64,000 nt of DNA from the NCBI GenBank assembly GCA_019115485.1, contig DXDM01000048.1, positions 1-64,000 of the forward strand, written 5' to 3'. Positions within the stretch are counted from its first letter, which is position 1, and each line of letters starts with the position of its first letter. Origin of the DNA: Candidatus Barnesiella excrementavium. Its GTDB lineage: Bacteria; Bacteroidota; Bacteroidia; Bacteroidales; Barnesiellaceae. Positions 51,984-61,953 of this stretch are shown here, piece by piece. Under the pieces are notes generated by a model, which saw nothing but the letters and a program-made list of their open reading frames with translations, made no database searches and was not told where the DNA came from. The translations under genes and the position numbers were made by a program.

Positions 51984-53009
51984 TTAATGGTTAAGAATGT
52001 ATTTGAAAGTGCTATTTTGATAGCCGTTTTTCACTTGTACGAGATAGAGCCCGTTGCGGCACGAGGCCGGGAAACAGACCTCGTCGCCGTTGTCGACCCG
52101 TTGCGAGCCGACCAGCGTGCCGTCCAACGCGTAGAGATCGACTGTCGACTCGGCTTGAAGAGAGGTCAGTGAGAATCCTCCGGAGGTTCTTATCAGCTGC
52201 ATCTCGCGGGTTGCGGTCGCATGGTCTACCCCACTCCCCTCCACCGGATCGATTACCACATAGACCGGCAGGTGGTCCGACACGTCGGAGAGGGTAAGCC
52301 CGTCGACCGAGGTGACTACCCCCGTCTCGGCCACCTCATACTCCTGTCCCGTTTCGCTGCAATAGGAGATAATCATGTCGATGCACGACGTAGGTCCGTC
52401 GGCCGGGAAGGTATAGGCCGAGGTGTTGTTCAGTATCGAGAAGCCGTTGTTCTTGAAGGTGACCATGGCCCGATAGGTGGGCTGGGCATTGAAATCGCCG
52501 GCGATGAAGACTGTCTTGTCGCTCTTCCGGGCAAAATTGATAGCCCAGGCCGTCGCGGTATCCCGGTCGTCGGCATTGAGCGAATAGTGGGTACTGATGA
52601 AATAGAAATCCTCAAACTCGGCAATAAGGAACCCGCGGGCCTCCTTGTCTTTCGAGGTATCCGACGGGTCGAACGACTGGGTCTGCACCGACAGGGGTTC
52701 GGTCTTCGACAGCAGCCCTACCCCATAGTAGGAACCGACCAGCGCAAAGAACGACGAGTGCATGCCGGTAGCCTCGGCCAGTTCGCTCAGATAGTCGTGC
52801 TTGGTGCCTATGAAAGTGCGATTATCCACCTCCTGCAAAGCCACGATATCGGGCGTTTGGGCATTGATGACGGCAGCGATATCTTCCAACCGCGAAGAGG
52901 TCATACCGTGTCCCTTGATGTTGTAGGTGAGCAACTTCACCGGTTCGGCCGCAACCAGGCTTCCTACCACGGCCACCCACAAAACGATTATGGTAAATAC
53001 TCTTTTCAT
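51984..53009 (-). CDS. Secreted EEP-family phosphodiesterase/phosphatase 1 with sorting-like tail
   Basis: The 341-residue protein starts at the ATG at 53009 (signal peptide to A-A-E). The endonuclease/exonuclease/phosphatase fold has all active-site motifs: L-T-Y-N-I-K-G (metal Asn), L-Q-E-V-D (metal Glu), S-T-H-Y-S (His), G-D-F-N-A (Asp, Asn) and S-D-H-L-P (terminal Asp-His). The family includes DNase I, sphingomyelinases and inositol phosphatases. The last 65 residues resemble a C-terminal sorting domain (L-Y-A-L-D-G-T-L-V-G and N-G-L-Y-L-V-Q-V). It is one of three EEP genes in this operon. Confidence 0.88.
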   Translation of the reverse strand: MKRVFTIIVLWVAVVGSLVAAEPVKLLTYNIKGHGMTSSRLEDIAAVINAQTPDIVALQEVDNRTFIGTKHDYLSELAEATGMHSSFFALVGSYYGVGLLSKTEPLSVQTQSFDPSDTSKDKEARGFLIAEFEDFYFISTHYSLNADDRDTATAWAINFARKSDKTVFIAGDFNAQPTYRAMVTFKNNGFSILNNTSAYTFPADGPTSCIDMIISYCSETGQEYEVAETGVVTSVDGLTLSDVSDHLPVYVVIDPVEGSGVDHATATREMQLIRTSGGFSLTSLQAESTVDLYALDGTLVGSQRVDNGDEVCFPASCRNGLYLVQVKNGYQNSTFKYILNH

Positions 53010-53043
53010 GAATCTTATCTTTTGGTTATTCTTGTCATTCGGT

Positions 53044-55053
53044 TTATTCGGCCGCCTGTACCTCGGGCGGAACCTCGCCCACACGCCCGAAGGGGAACAT
53101 GGAAATCCTCAACGTGGTGCGGCCATACGGTTCGAGCCGGAGCAGCTGCGGAGTAGCGTTGTTCAAGGCAAATATCATGATGCCTCTGGCCGGCAGACCC
53201 GGTGTGACAGGGGCAAAAATCTCGCTTCCCGACGAGTGGGCTATCTTGCGGTATTCAAGTTGCCAACCAGCCAACTCGTAACCCGGAAAGACCACGGTAA
53301 GCGGCGACGGCGACAGGGTCCAGGGATTCTCGTCCACACCGATGTTCCGCTCGATGAGCTTATATCCTTGGTCCTGCTCGTCGGCAACGCCCAGGGCAAA
53401 GTTCCATTTCGAGACCGGAGTCATCGTGTAGCCCTTGTAGCTGAACGATTGTATGGCGGGGGTGAGCACATCGGTCTGTACCGTATGGCTCTCGACCGGA
53501 AGCGCCATCAACAGCGGTCCGCACGTGACCACCATGGCTTCATGGTCCCACCGCTGCAACCGCACCTGCTTGGGGAAGAGCAACTCGATACGGTCGCCCG
53601 TCTTCCAGAGTCGGTGAATATCGAAATATCCGTCATGCGCGGCACGCGTAATCTTTTGGTTGTTGACATACACCTCGGCCCGATCGCACCAGCCGGGGAT
53701 TCGCAAGTGGAGCGACAGCTCGGCCTCTCCCTCGACCACCGAGAGGAGAACCTTGTCACCAAACGGATAGGCCGACTCTTCACGCACGGTTATCGACCCC
53801 TCGCGCGAGGTCAGCGTGGCTTCGCCCGGACCATAGAGCATCTTGTAATACTCGCCCTCGCCGTGCATCCACTGCGCCCCGGCGTAGATGGGCAACAGGC
53901 GGTTCAGATTGCCCGTGCAGCACGACGGCCGATGCACCTGCCGATAGGCAAAACGGCTGTTGTCATAGGCTCCCGTGTGGTTGGAATACTCGGTACACAC
54001 CACTTGATTGGGAGCCGAGTAGTATTGATGGGCATCGAAATTCTTGGTGATACCGCCCAGACCGGCGTTGAACAGGGCACACTCGATACGGTCGGCAAAC
54101 TGCGTGTCGCCGGTGGCCCGCAACATGTAGGAGCAGGTCCACATGTAATCGACCACGTTGCACATCTCGTGTACGCTCCGGGCCGTCCGCCCCGAGAGCC
54201 CCTCTTCCCCGCTGGCCACCCCGTCGGGGAGCATGTGATAGCGGTCGAGCTTGGCAAAGGCCGCCCGGGCCAAATCGAGGTATCTGCGGTCGCCGGTGAG
54301 GTCGTAGAAGAGAACCGGCAGTTTGAGGAACTCGTGGAAGGTCACGGCGTGAATCTCGGTGCGCTCATCGGCGGCAAACCGTTCCATCGCCTGCCTCAAC
54401 GTATACTCGCCGAAGCAAGGCTCGTCGAGCATCGAGAGCGCCTTTGTCTTGAAGAAGGCATCGCCGGTCTCCCGATAGAGCCAGTCGAGCACCTCGATGT
54501 TGCAGAGGCTGCGGGCCGTATATCGCACCGTATCGTTGCGGAAGTGGCGGTCGAGCGCCTCGACGACCGCCCGGTTGCGTGTCACCTCATACTCGGCCAT
54601 CATCGCTCTGAAAAAGACCGCCTGTACCCAGCGGCTCATCTCCTTCGACACGATGCGAGGCCCCAGCAACCCGTCGTCGCCAGCCCGGTCGATGGTACCG
54701 TAAACGGCCCGGCGGGCCTTGTCGAGCAAGGGGGCCGAGTCGAGCAGATAGCCCAGACGTATCATGCCGTCGTAATAATAGGCCGTCTGTTCATAAGGGA
54801 CCCAGAACTCCTCGGTGACTCCGTTTTTCACCCGCAGGAAGGGCTGTGCCCCCCACCCCCCTTGTGTAAAGGGGAAGGCGGTCTTGTCGAGAATCCCGGT
54901 AACGTTCCGCTCCTGAGCCTGCATCAGGTCGGCCAGCCAACCTTGCGGAGTGAGGCGATCGAGAGGTTCGGTCGACAGCATTCGGCCAGCTTCCGCCGAC
55001 AGGGGCAGCAGGGAGATGATGAAACACCATATGGCTAATCGGGTTGTTCTCAT
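53044..55053 (-). CDS. GH127-type glycoside hydrolase (beta-L-arabinofuranosidase-like, DUF1680)
   Basis: The 669-residue secreted protein has a signal peptide (about 1-24) when started at the ATG at 55053. The (alpha/alpha)6 barrel has the GH127 zinc/nucleophile pattern: H-E-M-C (E-x-C ligand pair) in the N-terminal half and R-P-S-C-C-T-G-N near 385-392, where the adjacent cysteines match the ligand and nucleophile of characterised beta-L-arabinofuranosidases. The C-terminal part is beta-rich. GH127 acts on beta-L-arabinofuranose and related sugars. It is the only clear glycosidase in this operon. Confidence 0.88.
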   Translation of the reverse strand: MRTTRLAIWCFIISLLPLSAEAGRMLSTEPLDRLTPQGWLADLMQAQERNVTGILDKTAFPFTQGGWGAQPFLRVKNGVTEEFWVPYEQTAYYYDGMIRLGYLLDSAPLLDKARRAVYGTIDRAGDDGLLGPRIVSKEMSRWVQAVFFRAMMAEYEVTRNRAVVEALDRHFRNDTVRYTARSLCNIEVLDWLYRETGDAFFKTKALSMLDEPCFGEYTLRQAMERFAADERTEIHAVTFHEFLKLPVLFYDLTGDRRYLDLARAAFAKLDRYHMLPDGVASGEEGLSGRTARSVHEMCNVVDYMWTCSYMLRATGDTQFADRIECALFNAGLGGITKNFDAHQYYSAPNQVVCTEYSNHTGAYDNSRFAYRQVHRPSCCTGNLNRLLPIYAGAQWMHGEGEYYKMLYGPGEATLTSREGSITVREESAYPFGDKVLLSVVEGEAELSLHLRIPGWCDRAEVYVNNQKITRAAHDGYFDIHRLWKTGDRIELLFPKQVRLQRWDHEAMVVTCGPLLMALPVESHTVQTDVLTPAIQSFSYKGYTMTPVSKWNFALGVADEQDQGYKLIERNIGVDENPWTLSPSPLTVVFPGYELAGWQLEYRKIAHSSGSEIFAPVTPGLPARGIMIFALNNATPQLLRLEPYGRTTLRISMFPFGRVGEVPPEVQAAE

Positions 55054-55087
55054 ATACGCTTTTCCAACGGATAACAAGGAGTTGTTT

Positions 55088-55867
55088 TTATTTCACGAAA
55101 ATCAAGTCGGAGACGATGGGCAGGTGGTCGGACAGCTGCGAATGCACGGTTTGTGTCTTGACAAGCGTCCACCCCTTCATGGGCCGGGCAAAGAGATAGT
55201 CGATTTTGATAATGGGATTCCAGGCCGGGAAGGTAAAGTCGTTGTTCGTAGCCGGGAACCAGCTCTTCGACATGATATTGACAATGGCGTTGGAGTAGTG
55301 ACGGGCATTGAAATCACCGCCGATAATCACCGGATAGGGGGCATTTTCAAAGCGGTCGCAGATGAATTGGGCCTGCATGTTGCGCAGGCTCTCGCTGTTC
55401 ACCTCCAAATGGGTAGTCACGAAGGTAAGGGTATCGTCGCCCATCTCAATCAGAGCTTCGAGCAAGGCCCGTTGTTCCTTTTTCTCGGGATTGGGCAGCA
55501 GCACCTTTTCGGTCTTGATGTAGGGATATTTCGACAGCATGCCTATACCGTAGTATCCGCCACCATACTCGATGGTCTTGCCATAGAGACCGAACATACC
55601 GGTGCGGTAGGCCAGTTCGCCGATGAAATCTTTTCCTTTCTGATGCGGAGCCCGCTTGCGGTCGGTGTGGACATCGACCTCTTCCAGAGCCACGAAATCG
55701 GGCTTGAACGATTTGATGTGATAGGCGAGATCTTCGAGCGACGACAGTTCGCCGAAGCGCAGATTATAGGTCATTACTCTCACCCGCAGGGTGTCTTGCT
55801 GAGCCGAAACAACCCCGCAAGAGAGGGCTATGAAAAGCAGAATTACTAATTTACGAAATGTGTTCAT
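55088..55867 (-). CDS. Secreted EEP-family phosphodiesterase/phosphatase 2
   Basis: The 259-residue protein has an N-terminal signal peptide (about 1-23, V-V-S-A-Q-Q). The EEP motifs are complete: M-T-Y-N-L-R, L-E-E-V-D, T-T-H-L-E-V-N, G-G-D-F-N-A-R, S-D-H-L-P-I. It has no extra C-terminal domain. It lies 34 bases upstream of the GH127 gene and 13 bases downstream of EEP 3. Substrate cannot be read off, but export together with SusC/SusD points to an extracellular phosphodiester or phosphomonoester. Confidence 0.88.
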   Translation of the reverse strand: MNTFRKLVILLFIALSCGVVSAQQDTLRVRVMTYNLRFGELSSLEDLAYHIKSFKPDFVALEEVDVHTDRKRAPHQKGKDFIGELAYRTGMFGLYGKTIEYGGGYYGIGMLSKYPYIKTEKVLLPNPEKKEQRALLEALIEMGDDTLTFVTTHLEVNSESLRNMQAQFICDRFENAPYPVIIGGDFNARHYSNAIVNIMSKSWFPATNNDFTFPAWNPIIKIDYLFARPMKGWTLVKTQTVHSQLSDHLPIVSDLIFVK

Positions 55868-55880
55868 ACGATAATTGTGA

Positions 55881-56735
55881 TTAGGGTTTTATTTCCAAAA
55901 CCGAGATAATGGGCAGGTGATCCGAAGCATTCACACCGGTAATGACCGTGTGAGAAACGACCCGAAACCTGTCGTTGGGATAATAGGTGATATAGTCCAA
56001 CTCCCGATTGGGATTGTTCGACGGAATGGTAAATTTCGTCGGGTCGGTGTTCGTGCGGGTAAACCCGGCAGCATCGAGAATGGCAATCGTCGAGTTGGAA
56101 GGTGTAGCGTTGAAGTCACCGCCCAGGACAACGGGCCGCTTGATCGGCTCGAAGATATTTTCGAGAGCATAAGTGATTTGCAAGTCGCGTTCGCTCTGTA
56201 CCGTAGAGAGGTGAGTCACGGCAAATGTAATGTCGGTACCGCCGATGTTGATGATGGCCGTGCCCACGGCGTTGTCGCTGGTCATGACCTGCCCCTCGAT
56301 TTCATCGGGAAAAAGGTAGGTCTTGGTCTCCTTAAAAGGTTTCTTCGAGAGCATGGCCAGGCCATATTCGCCGCTGCGATAATCCATAATCCGGAAGAAA
56401 TGGTAATAGGGATACTTGGCCCGTGCGGCTATCTCCTTGGCCTGGTCTACCCCCAGGCTGCGGGTCGTGCAGCTGTCGATCTCTTGAAGCAGAACGACGT
56501 CGGGCATCTTCGACTTGATGACATTGGCTATGCCGTCGACATCGGGAACGGTCTCTTCGCCGCTCACCCCATAATAAGGAGCGCAATGCCGGGTGTTATA
56601 CGACATCACCGTCACCCGCTCGTTACCCACCGTTACACCGGTCCCCCCGGGAACAGCGGGTTCGCCGCTGTTCTCCTTGGAGCAACTCGGTAACAGGAGT
56701 AGTAAATAAAACAATATGAATAAACTACGATACAT
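55881..56735 (-). CDS. EEP-family lipoprotein phosphodiesterase/phosphatase 3
   Basis: The 284-residue protein, started at the ATG at 56735, has a lipoprotein signal (L-P-S-C, Cys18) followed by acidic and Ser-rich residues, and so may be a surface lipoprotein. All EEP active-site motifs are present (M-S-Y-N-T-R, L-Q-E-I-D, V-T-H-L-S, G-G-D-F-N-A-T, S-D-H-L-P-I). It is the first enzyme gene after SusD (26 bases). Its sequence differs clearly from the two other EEP proteins, so this is not recent tandem duplication. Confidence 0.88.
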   Translation of the reverse strand: MYRSLFILFYLLLLLPSCSKENSGEPAVPGGTGVTVGNERVTVMSYNTRHCAPYYGVSGEETVPDVDGIANVIKSKMPDVVLLQEIDSCTTRSLGVDQAKEIAARAKYPYYHFFRIMDYRSGEYGLAMLSKKPFKETKTYLFPDEIEGQVMTSDNAVGTAIINIGGTDITFAVTHLSTVQSERDLQITYALENIFEPIKRPVVLGGDFNATPSNSTIAILDAAGFTRTNTDPTKFTIPSNNPNRELDYITYYPNDRFRVVSHTVITGVNASDHLPIISVLEIKP

Positions 56736-56761
56736 TATGTGAGTGTGTGAATAGTCGGTTA

Positions 56762-58489
56762 TTATTCGGGCCAACCGGGATTCTGTCCCAGCAACGGGTT
56801 CTTGATGCGCTCGGCATAAGGTACCGGCCACAGGTAGTGCACGGCCGGGTCGAAATAGCGGGGACCACCCTCGGCACGCGATTTCTCGTAGATAATGTCG
56901 CCGAACTCATCGACACCGGTATCGGGATAGGGATTGGCACCCAAGTCGTTGATGCAAACCCGTTCGCTCGGACCCGTGATAGCCCGGCCGAAGCGCAATT
57001 CGCCTTCACGCCAGCGCATCACGTCGGCATACCGCATACCATCGAGCACCATCTCGATGCGACGCTCACGCTTGATTTCGGTCCAGAGGTCGAGGTTCCA
57101 GGCCTTCAACTCGTCCAGATTCATGCGGTGCATGCCCACCCGGTCTCTCAACTTGTTGATCGTATAGTTGATCTGGTCTTGCGTGAGGGTTCCGTTCAGC
57201 TGGTACATGGCCTCGGCATAGATGAGCAATACCTCGGGATAGCGCAACACATTGAGGTTGTTGTGCGACAGGTTGTAGTTACCGGCAATCTGCATGTCGT
57301 TGTACTTCTTGAAGTAGAATCCGGTGCGGGCATTGGCCCCGTTGTTACCGGCCTGCAAGGGAAGAAAGCGAGGCAAGTTGAATATCTTGTTGGGTTTCTT
57401 GGTCTCGGCATCACCGTCATCACCACCAGGCCACTCGTCGCCGGGGCAATAGAGCGTCATATACATGCGGGGATCGCGGTTCTTGAAATAGTCGGCATAA
57501 TGTTCCTCGGGGAAGGTGTACAGGTCGGAGGTAACGATATCGGTACGCTTGTAATATTCCAGACCCGCCTTGGCCGGTTTGCCATCGGTGCACAAATAGG
57601 CATCGACCAGCGATTTGGCGGGATTGAGGCGGATATAGTCGACCGGGCAGCAGGATTCGTTGGAAACGTTGTGGGTGCGCACGTCGGGTACATAGACACT
57701 GTAAATCATCGACTCGGTATTATCGGGGTTGATTTCGGTATCACCCTCGGGCTGATATACCATGCCGTAGTCGTACAGCTTGTAAGGGCTGTTGTCGATA
57801 ATCTCTTTGGAGAGCGATGCAGCCAACTCGTAGCGTCCGTTTTGCAGGGCAATACGAGCCTGCATGGCCAAGGCCCCCCAGCGGTCGATACGACCTACAT
57901 TCTCGCCCAGCTGGCGTTCACGCGGCAGTTTCGATGCCGCCCATGTCAAGTCGTACATCAGATGGTCTATCACCACATCGCGGTTGTCGCGGGGTACATA
58001 GGCCTCCTCGGCGGTGATAACGTGGTCGATCCAGGGCACATCGCCCCAAAAGGTGGTCAACAGGAAATAGAGATAGGATCTGATTACCTTGACCTCGGCG
58101 GCATAGACATCTTTGACATCTTGATCGATTTCGGCGCGGTTGTAGTTATCGAGAAAGTTATTGCATACGAAGATATATCCATAGGCCTGTTCCCAATAGG
58201 TGGTAAAGGGGAAGCCGTCGGTATAGGCGTGCTTGCCGCCCGATACCTTGCTCAATCCGCTCGTGATGTTACCCCACATGCAGGTCTCGGCACAACACTC
58301 GCTCCAGTTGATGATAAAGTCTTTGTAAAACGCTTCGTAGCAGGGATACAACGCGGCCCGCAGCTGTTCCTCGTTTTTCCAATAGGTCTCATTGGTGATC
58401 GAATCCTGTGGATAGCGATCCAAAAAGTCGGAGCAGGAAGTCGACAACAACACGACTACTGCCAGTATATATTTATATATCTTTTTCAT
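56762..58489 (-). CDS. SusD/RagB-family substrate-binding surface lipoprotein
   Basis: The 575-residue lipoprotein (lipobox S-T-S-C, Cys19) starts C-S-D-F-L-D-R-Y-P with the typical SusD beginning. TPR-like helical repeats and the Y-A-E-A-M motif (about 445-450) followed by I-N-K-L-R-D-R-V-G match the RagB/SusD family. It caps the SusC barrel and binds the glycan before import. The SusC gene precedes it by 13 bases. Confidence 0.95.
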   Translation of the reverse strand: MKKIYKYILAVVVLLSTSCSDFLDRYPQDSITNETYWKNEEQLRAALYPCYEAFYKDFIINWSECCAETCMWGNITSGLSKVSGGKHAYTDGFPFTTYWEQAYGYIFVCNNFLDNYNRAEIDQDVKDVYAAEVKVIRSYLYFLLTTFWGDVPWIDHVITAEEAYVPRDNRDVVIDHLMYDLTWAASKLPRERQLGENVGRIDRWGALAMQARIALQNGRYELAASLSKEIIDNSPYKLYDYGMVYQPEGDTEINPDNTESMIYSVYVPDVRTHNVSNESCCPVDYIRLNPAKSLVDAYLCTDGKPAKAGLEYYKRTDIVTSDLYTFPEEHYADYFKNRDPRMYMTLYCPGDEWPGGDDGDAETKKPNKIFNLPRFLPLQAGNNGANARTGFYFKKYNDMQIAGNYNLSHNNLNVLRYPEVLLIYAEAMYQLNGTLTQDQINYTINKLRDRVGMHRMNLDELKAWNLDLWTEIKRERRIEMVLDGMRYADVMRWREGELRFGRAITGPSERVCINDLGANPYPDTGVDEFGDIIYEKSRAEGGPRYFDPAVHYLWPVPYAERIKNPLLGQNPGWPE

Positions 58490-58502
58490 AATATTTTTAT
58501 TT

Positions 58503-61500
58503 TTAGAATGTTGCGGTTAATCCAAATATAACGGTCTTGACCTGGGGATAGGCATCGCCCGAACTGGTTCTCAACTCGGGATCGTAGGCCCCGAAATAGT
58601 TGGAGAAGGTGAGCAGATTATCGGCCGAAACATATACTCTCACGTGTTCAAGCTTACACGGATTCAGCCACTTCTTGGGCAGGCTGTAACCCAACTGAAC
58701 GTTTTTCAGACGCAGATACGATGCATCTTCCAACCAGTAGTCGCTGAAAAGCAGGTTGTGTGTCTGCGATTGGTACATACGCGGATATGTAGCGTCGGGA
58801 TTGGAGGGAGTCCAACGGTCCAGATGTTCTACCTTGGGCACCGAGTAATCGTTGATGAAGCAGTGACGAGCCTCGTCCGAGAGGTAACCGTTCCCCTGAC
58901 CGATACCTTGCAGGTAGAAACTGAAATCGAATCCTTTCCACTCGACCGAACCTTTCAGCGAGAAGGCGTAGTGCGGATCTTTGTCACCAAATACCACCTT
59001 GTCGTTGTCGTCGATCACACCGTCGGGCACACCGTCGGGACCGCTGATGTCGCGATACTTGATATCACCGGGTTGGGTGATGGCTTCGGCAGCCTTGGGT
59101 ATGGCAAATTTGGGATTGATATAGCGGCCGTCGCTGTCGACACCGCCAAAGTCATCGATTTGAGCCAGACCGTCGGTGAGGTAGCCGTAGTAGGCATCGA
59201 TAGGATCGCCCTCGCGACGGATATAATTACCCAACGAAGGTTCGCTGGCTCCCAGGTCGATAATCTTGTTCCGCGAGTCGGAGAGGTTGAAGGCTACGCT
59301 ATACTTCACCTGGTCGATGCGGTCGCGCCATTGAATCCACCATTCCCAACCTTTATTTTCGATTTCGCCCATGTTCTCGAACGGCAGGTTGGCCGAACCC
59401 GAGATACCTACCAGCGTAGGATAGATGGGCTGAACCAGAGCGTCGATATTGTTCTTCTTGTACCAGTCGAACGTGGTCGACAGGCGGTTGTCGAAGAACG
59501 AGAGGTCGATACCCACATTCAACATGCGAATGGTTTCCCACTTGATATTCTTGTTACCCAACTTGGTCTGTTGGAAACCCACGTTGTTCGTTCCACCGAT
59601 AGGATAGGTTTTGTCGACCCGCTCGATAGGAGTCAGGTAGGGATAGTAGTTGCTGCTGATATTCTGGTTACCCAGCTCACCCCACGAAGCACGAATCTTA
59701 CCGCCGGTAAGTACCGATTGAGCCCACTCGAAGAAATTCTCCCGGGCAAAGTTCCAACCGGCCGAGAAGGAGGGGAAGTAACCCCAACGGTTTTCCTTGG
59801 CAAAACGCGAGGTTCCGTCGATACGGAGGTTGGCCTCGAACAGATATTTGTTGTCGTAGGCGTAGTTGACACGACCGAAATAGGAGCGCAAAGCCCACGA
59901 TTGTTTGGTACCGCCGTTGGTGATGTCCTCAGTACCGGCATCAAGCACGTAGATACCGTCGAGCAGAATATTCTTGCGGCTTGCCGTGAGCGTGCTGCGA
60001 TTTTCCCACTCCTGCGAGAAACCCAGCAAAGCCGATACCTCGTGCTTCTGAGCAAAGGTCTGGTTGTATTTCAAGGTAGCCTGTGCCGTTTGAGTCAAGT
60101 AGTTGTACTGACTTTGCGACACGTAGTTTCTCAAATTCTCGTTACCGCTGCTGGGAGTACCGTCCTGATAGTACTGATACATGGCCGGGTTATATTCGTT
60201 GGTCTCCCGCGAGTAGTAGTTAGCGGCATATTGACCGGTCAGGTGCAACTGGTCGATGATGCGGATATCGGCCCCCACGATACCGTTGAAGGTACGGGTC
60301 TGACGCTCCTCGGTACCCGAGTTGTAGGCCACATCGACCGGGTTGCGTACCATACCGAACGAATACCACTCGGTGTCGCTCCACGTACCGTCGGGATTCT
60401 CCTGCTGCCATTTGACCGGCAACAGCGGCGAGATGCGTTGTGCCAGACGGAACACACCCGACGTGCCACTATATCCGGCTTCGCTGCGGAAGAAGTCGAC
60501 GTAGCTCATGTTACCCGTAATCTTGATGCGGTCGAACACCTCGGTATTGACCGACATACGGGCGTTGTGACGGTGAGAGTTGAAGGCATCGCCTACCACG
60601 AGACCCTCCTGGTTCAAATAGCCATACGAAATGAAGTAACCGCTCTTGGCCGTTCCGCCCCGGATACTCAGATTGTGATTGGTCTGGAAGGCACTCTTCT
60701 TGTACACTTCGTCAATCCAGTCGGTATTGGAGTAGTCGTTGGGATAACGACCCGAATCGTATTTCTCAAAAGCCGTCTGGTCATAGGGAGCCGAGAACCC
60801 GGCAGCCACCATGGCCTCGTTCGACAGCGTCATGTAGTCGCGACCGTTGACCAACCGGGGCAGACGAGTCGGACTCTGCCAACCGGCATATCCCGAGTAG
60901 GTGAGTTTGGCCTTTTCGTTTACACCGCTCTTGGTCGTTACCAAGATGACACCGTTGGCGGCCCGGGCACCGTAAATAGCGGCCGAAGCGGCATCTTTCA
61001 GCACCGAGATGCTCTCGATATCGCCCGGATTGAGCAGGTCAAGGTCACCCCCGGCCACACCGTCGATAAGGATAAGCGGCGAGGTTTCACTGTTGATGGT
61101 ACTCACACCGCGAATCACGATAGAGGTGGCGGCTCCCGGCTGTCCCGAAGCGTGGGTCACCGATACGCCCGGCAACTCGCCCTGCAAGGCGGCTGCGGCA
61201 CTGGTTACCGGACGGCTTTCGAGTTCGTCGCCCTTGATCATCGACACGGCACCGGTCACGTTGATTTTCTTCTGTACACCATAACCCACGACGACCACAT
61301 CGTTGAGCGAGACCGAACTTTCGGCCATGTCCACATTGACAGTCCCCGCCTTCTGTACGGTTTTCTTTTCGTCCTTATATCCTACATAAGAGAATTTCAG
61401 GGTGCTGCCCTCGGGCACATTGATAGTATACTTCCCTTCAACATCGGTCGAGGTTCCTTTCGACAACCCCTCGATAACGACCGAGGCGCCGATAATCGGC

Positions 61501-61916
61501 TCGCCGGTCAGGCGATCGACCACGATACCGTTGACCGACAAGCTCTTGTCGCTTTTACCGGTCGTACTCTTTCCGGCACTACCCTGTTGTTTGTCACGAT
61601 TGTAGAGGAGGACACTATTGTCCAAGAAGCGAAAACCGATGTTGGTTCCTTCAAAAAGTTGAGTCAGCGCCGCTTGCAGAGTTACATCGTTGACCTTCAA
61701 GGATACCGGTTTGTCGGGATTGACAAATTCCTTGCTATATGCCACATTTACAGACGCTTGTTTTTTGATTTGCTCCATCGCCTGTTCTAACGTAACATGC
61801 TGTATGTTCAACGTTACTTTCTGTTGCTGAGCGAATGCAACCCACGGAAAAGCAAGACAAAGCCCTCCCACCATACACCACTTGCGGATGTATGGAAAAA
61901 TGTATTTTTCCAGCAT
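58503..61916 (-). CDS. SusC/RagA-family TonB-dependent transporter with STN domain
   Basis: The 1137-residue outer-membrane receptor has a signal peptide (about 1-30), a secretin/TonB N-terminal (STN) signalling domain (about 32-105), and a carboxypeptidase-regulatory-like beta-sandwich (about 128-210; G-I-V-V-D, Y-V-G-Y). The TonB-box/plug (V-V-V-G-Y-G-V-Q near 215) is followed by a 22-strand barrel. The STN domain lets transport signal to a FecR anti-sigma, and exactly such a gene is encoded 37 bases upstream. With SusD it forms the import complex. Confidence 0.96.
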   Translation of the reverse strand: MLEKYIFPYIRKWCMVGGLCLAFPWVAFAQQQKVTLNIQHVTLEQAMEQIKKQASVNVAYSKEFVNPDKPVSLKVNDVTLQAALTQLFEGTNIGFRFLDNSVLLYNRDKQQGSAGKSTTGKSDKSLSVNGIVVDRLTGEPIIGASVVIEGLSKGTSTDVEGKYTINVPEGSTLKFSYVGYKDEKKTVQKAGTVNVDMAESSVSLNDVVVVGYGVQKKINVTGAVSMIKGDELESRPVTSAAAALQGELPGVSVTHASGQPGAATSIVIRGVSTINSETSPLILIDGVAGGDLDLLNPGDIESISVLKDAASAAIYGARAANGVILVTTKSGVNEKAKLTYSGYAGWQSPTRLPRLVNGRDYMTLSNEAMVAAGFSAPYDQTAFEKYDSGRYPNDYSNTDWIDEVYKKSAFQTNHNLSIRGGTAKSGYFISYGYLNQEGLVVGDAFNSHRHNARMSVNTEVFDRIKITGNMSYVDFFRSEAGYSGTSGVFRLAQRISPLLPVKWQQENPDGTWSDTEWYSFGMVRNPVDVAYNSGTEERQTRTFNGIVGADIRIIDQLHLTGQYAANYYSRETNEYNPAMYQYYQDGTPSSGNENLRNYVSQSQYNYLTQTAQATLKYNQTFAQKHEVSALLGFSQEWENRSTLTASRKNILLDGIYVLDAGTEDITNGGTKQSWALRSYFGRVNYAYDNKYLFEANLRIDGTSRFAKENRWGYFPSFSAGWNFARENFFEWAQSVLTGGKIRASWGELGNQNISSNYYPYLTPIERVDKTYPIGGTNNVGFQQTKLGNKNIKWETIRMLNVGIDLSFFDNRLSTTFDWYKKNNIDALVQPIYPTLVGISGSANLPFENMGEIENKGWEWWIQWRDRIDQVKYSVAFNLSDSRNKIIDLGASEPSLGNYIRREGDPIDAYYGYLTDGLAQIDDFGGVDSDGRYINPKFAIPKAAEAITQPGDIKYRDISGPDGVPDGVIDDNDKVVFGDKDPHYAFSLKGSVEWKGFDFSFYLQGIGQGNGYLSDEARHCFINDYSVPKVEHLDRWTPSNPDATYPRMYQSQTHNLLFSDYWLEDASYLRLKNVQLGYSLPKKWLNPCKLEHVRVYVSADNLLTFSNYFGAYDPELRTSSGDAYPQVKTVIFGLTATF

Positions 61917-61953
61917 AAATTGTGAGTGTTTATTATATTATTAGACTACAAAG

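Noticed and set aside
58644-61790. A 1048-codon open frame on the plus strand opposite SusC
   Set aside because: It is a shadow of the SusC gene created by GC bias at third positions; no domain is recognisable and SusC on the other strand has complete family structure.
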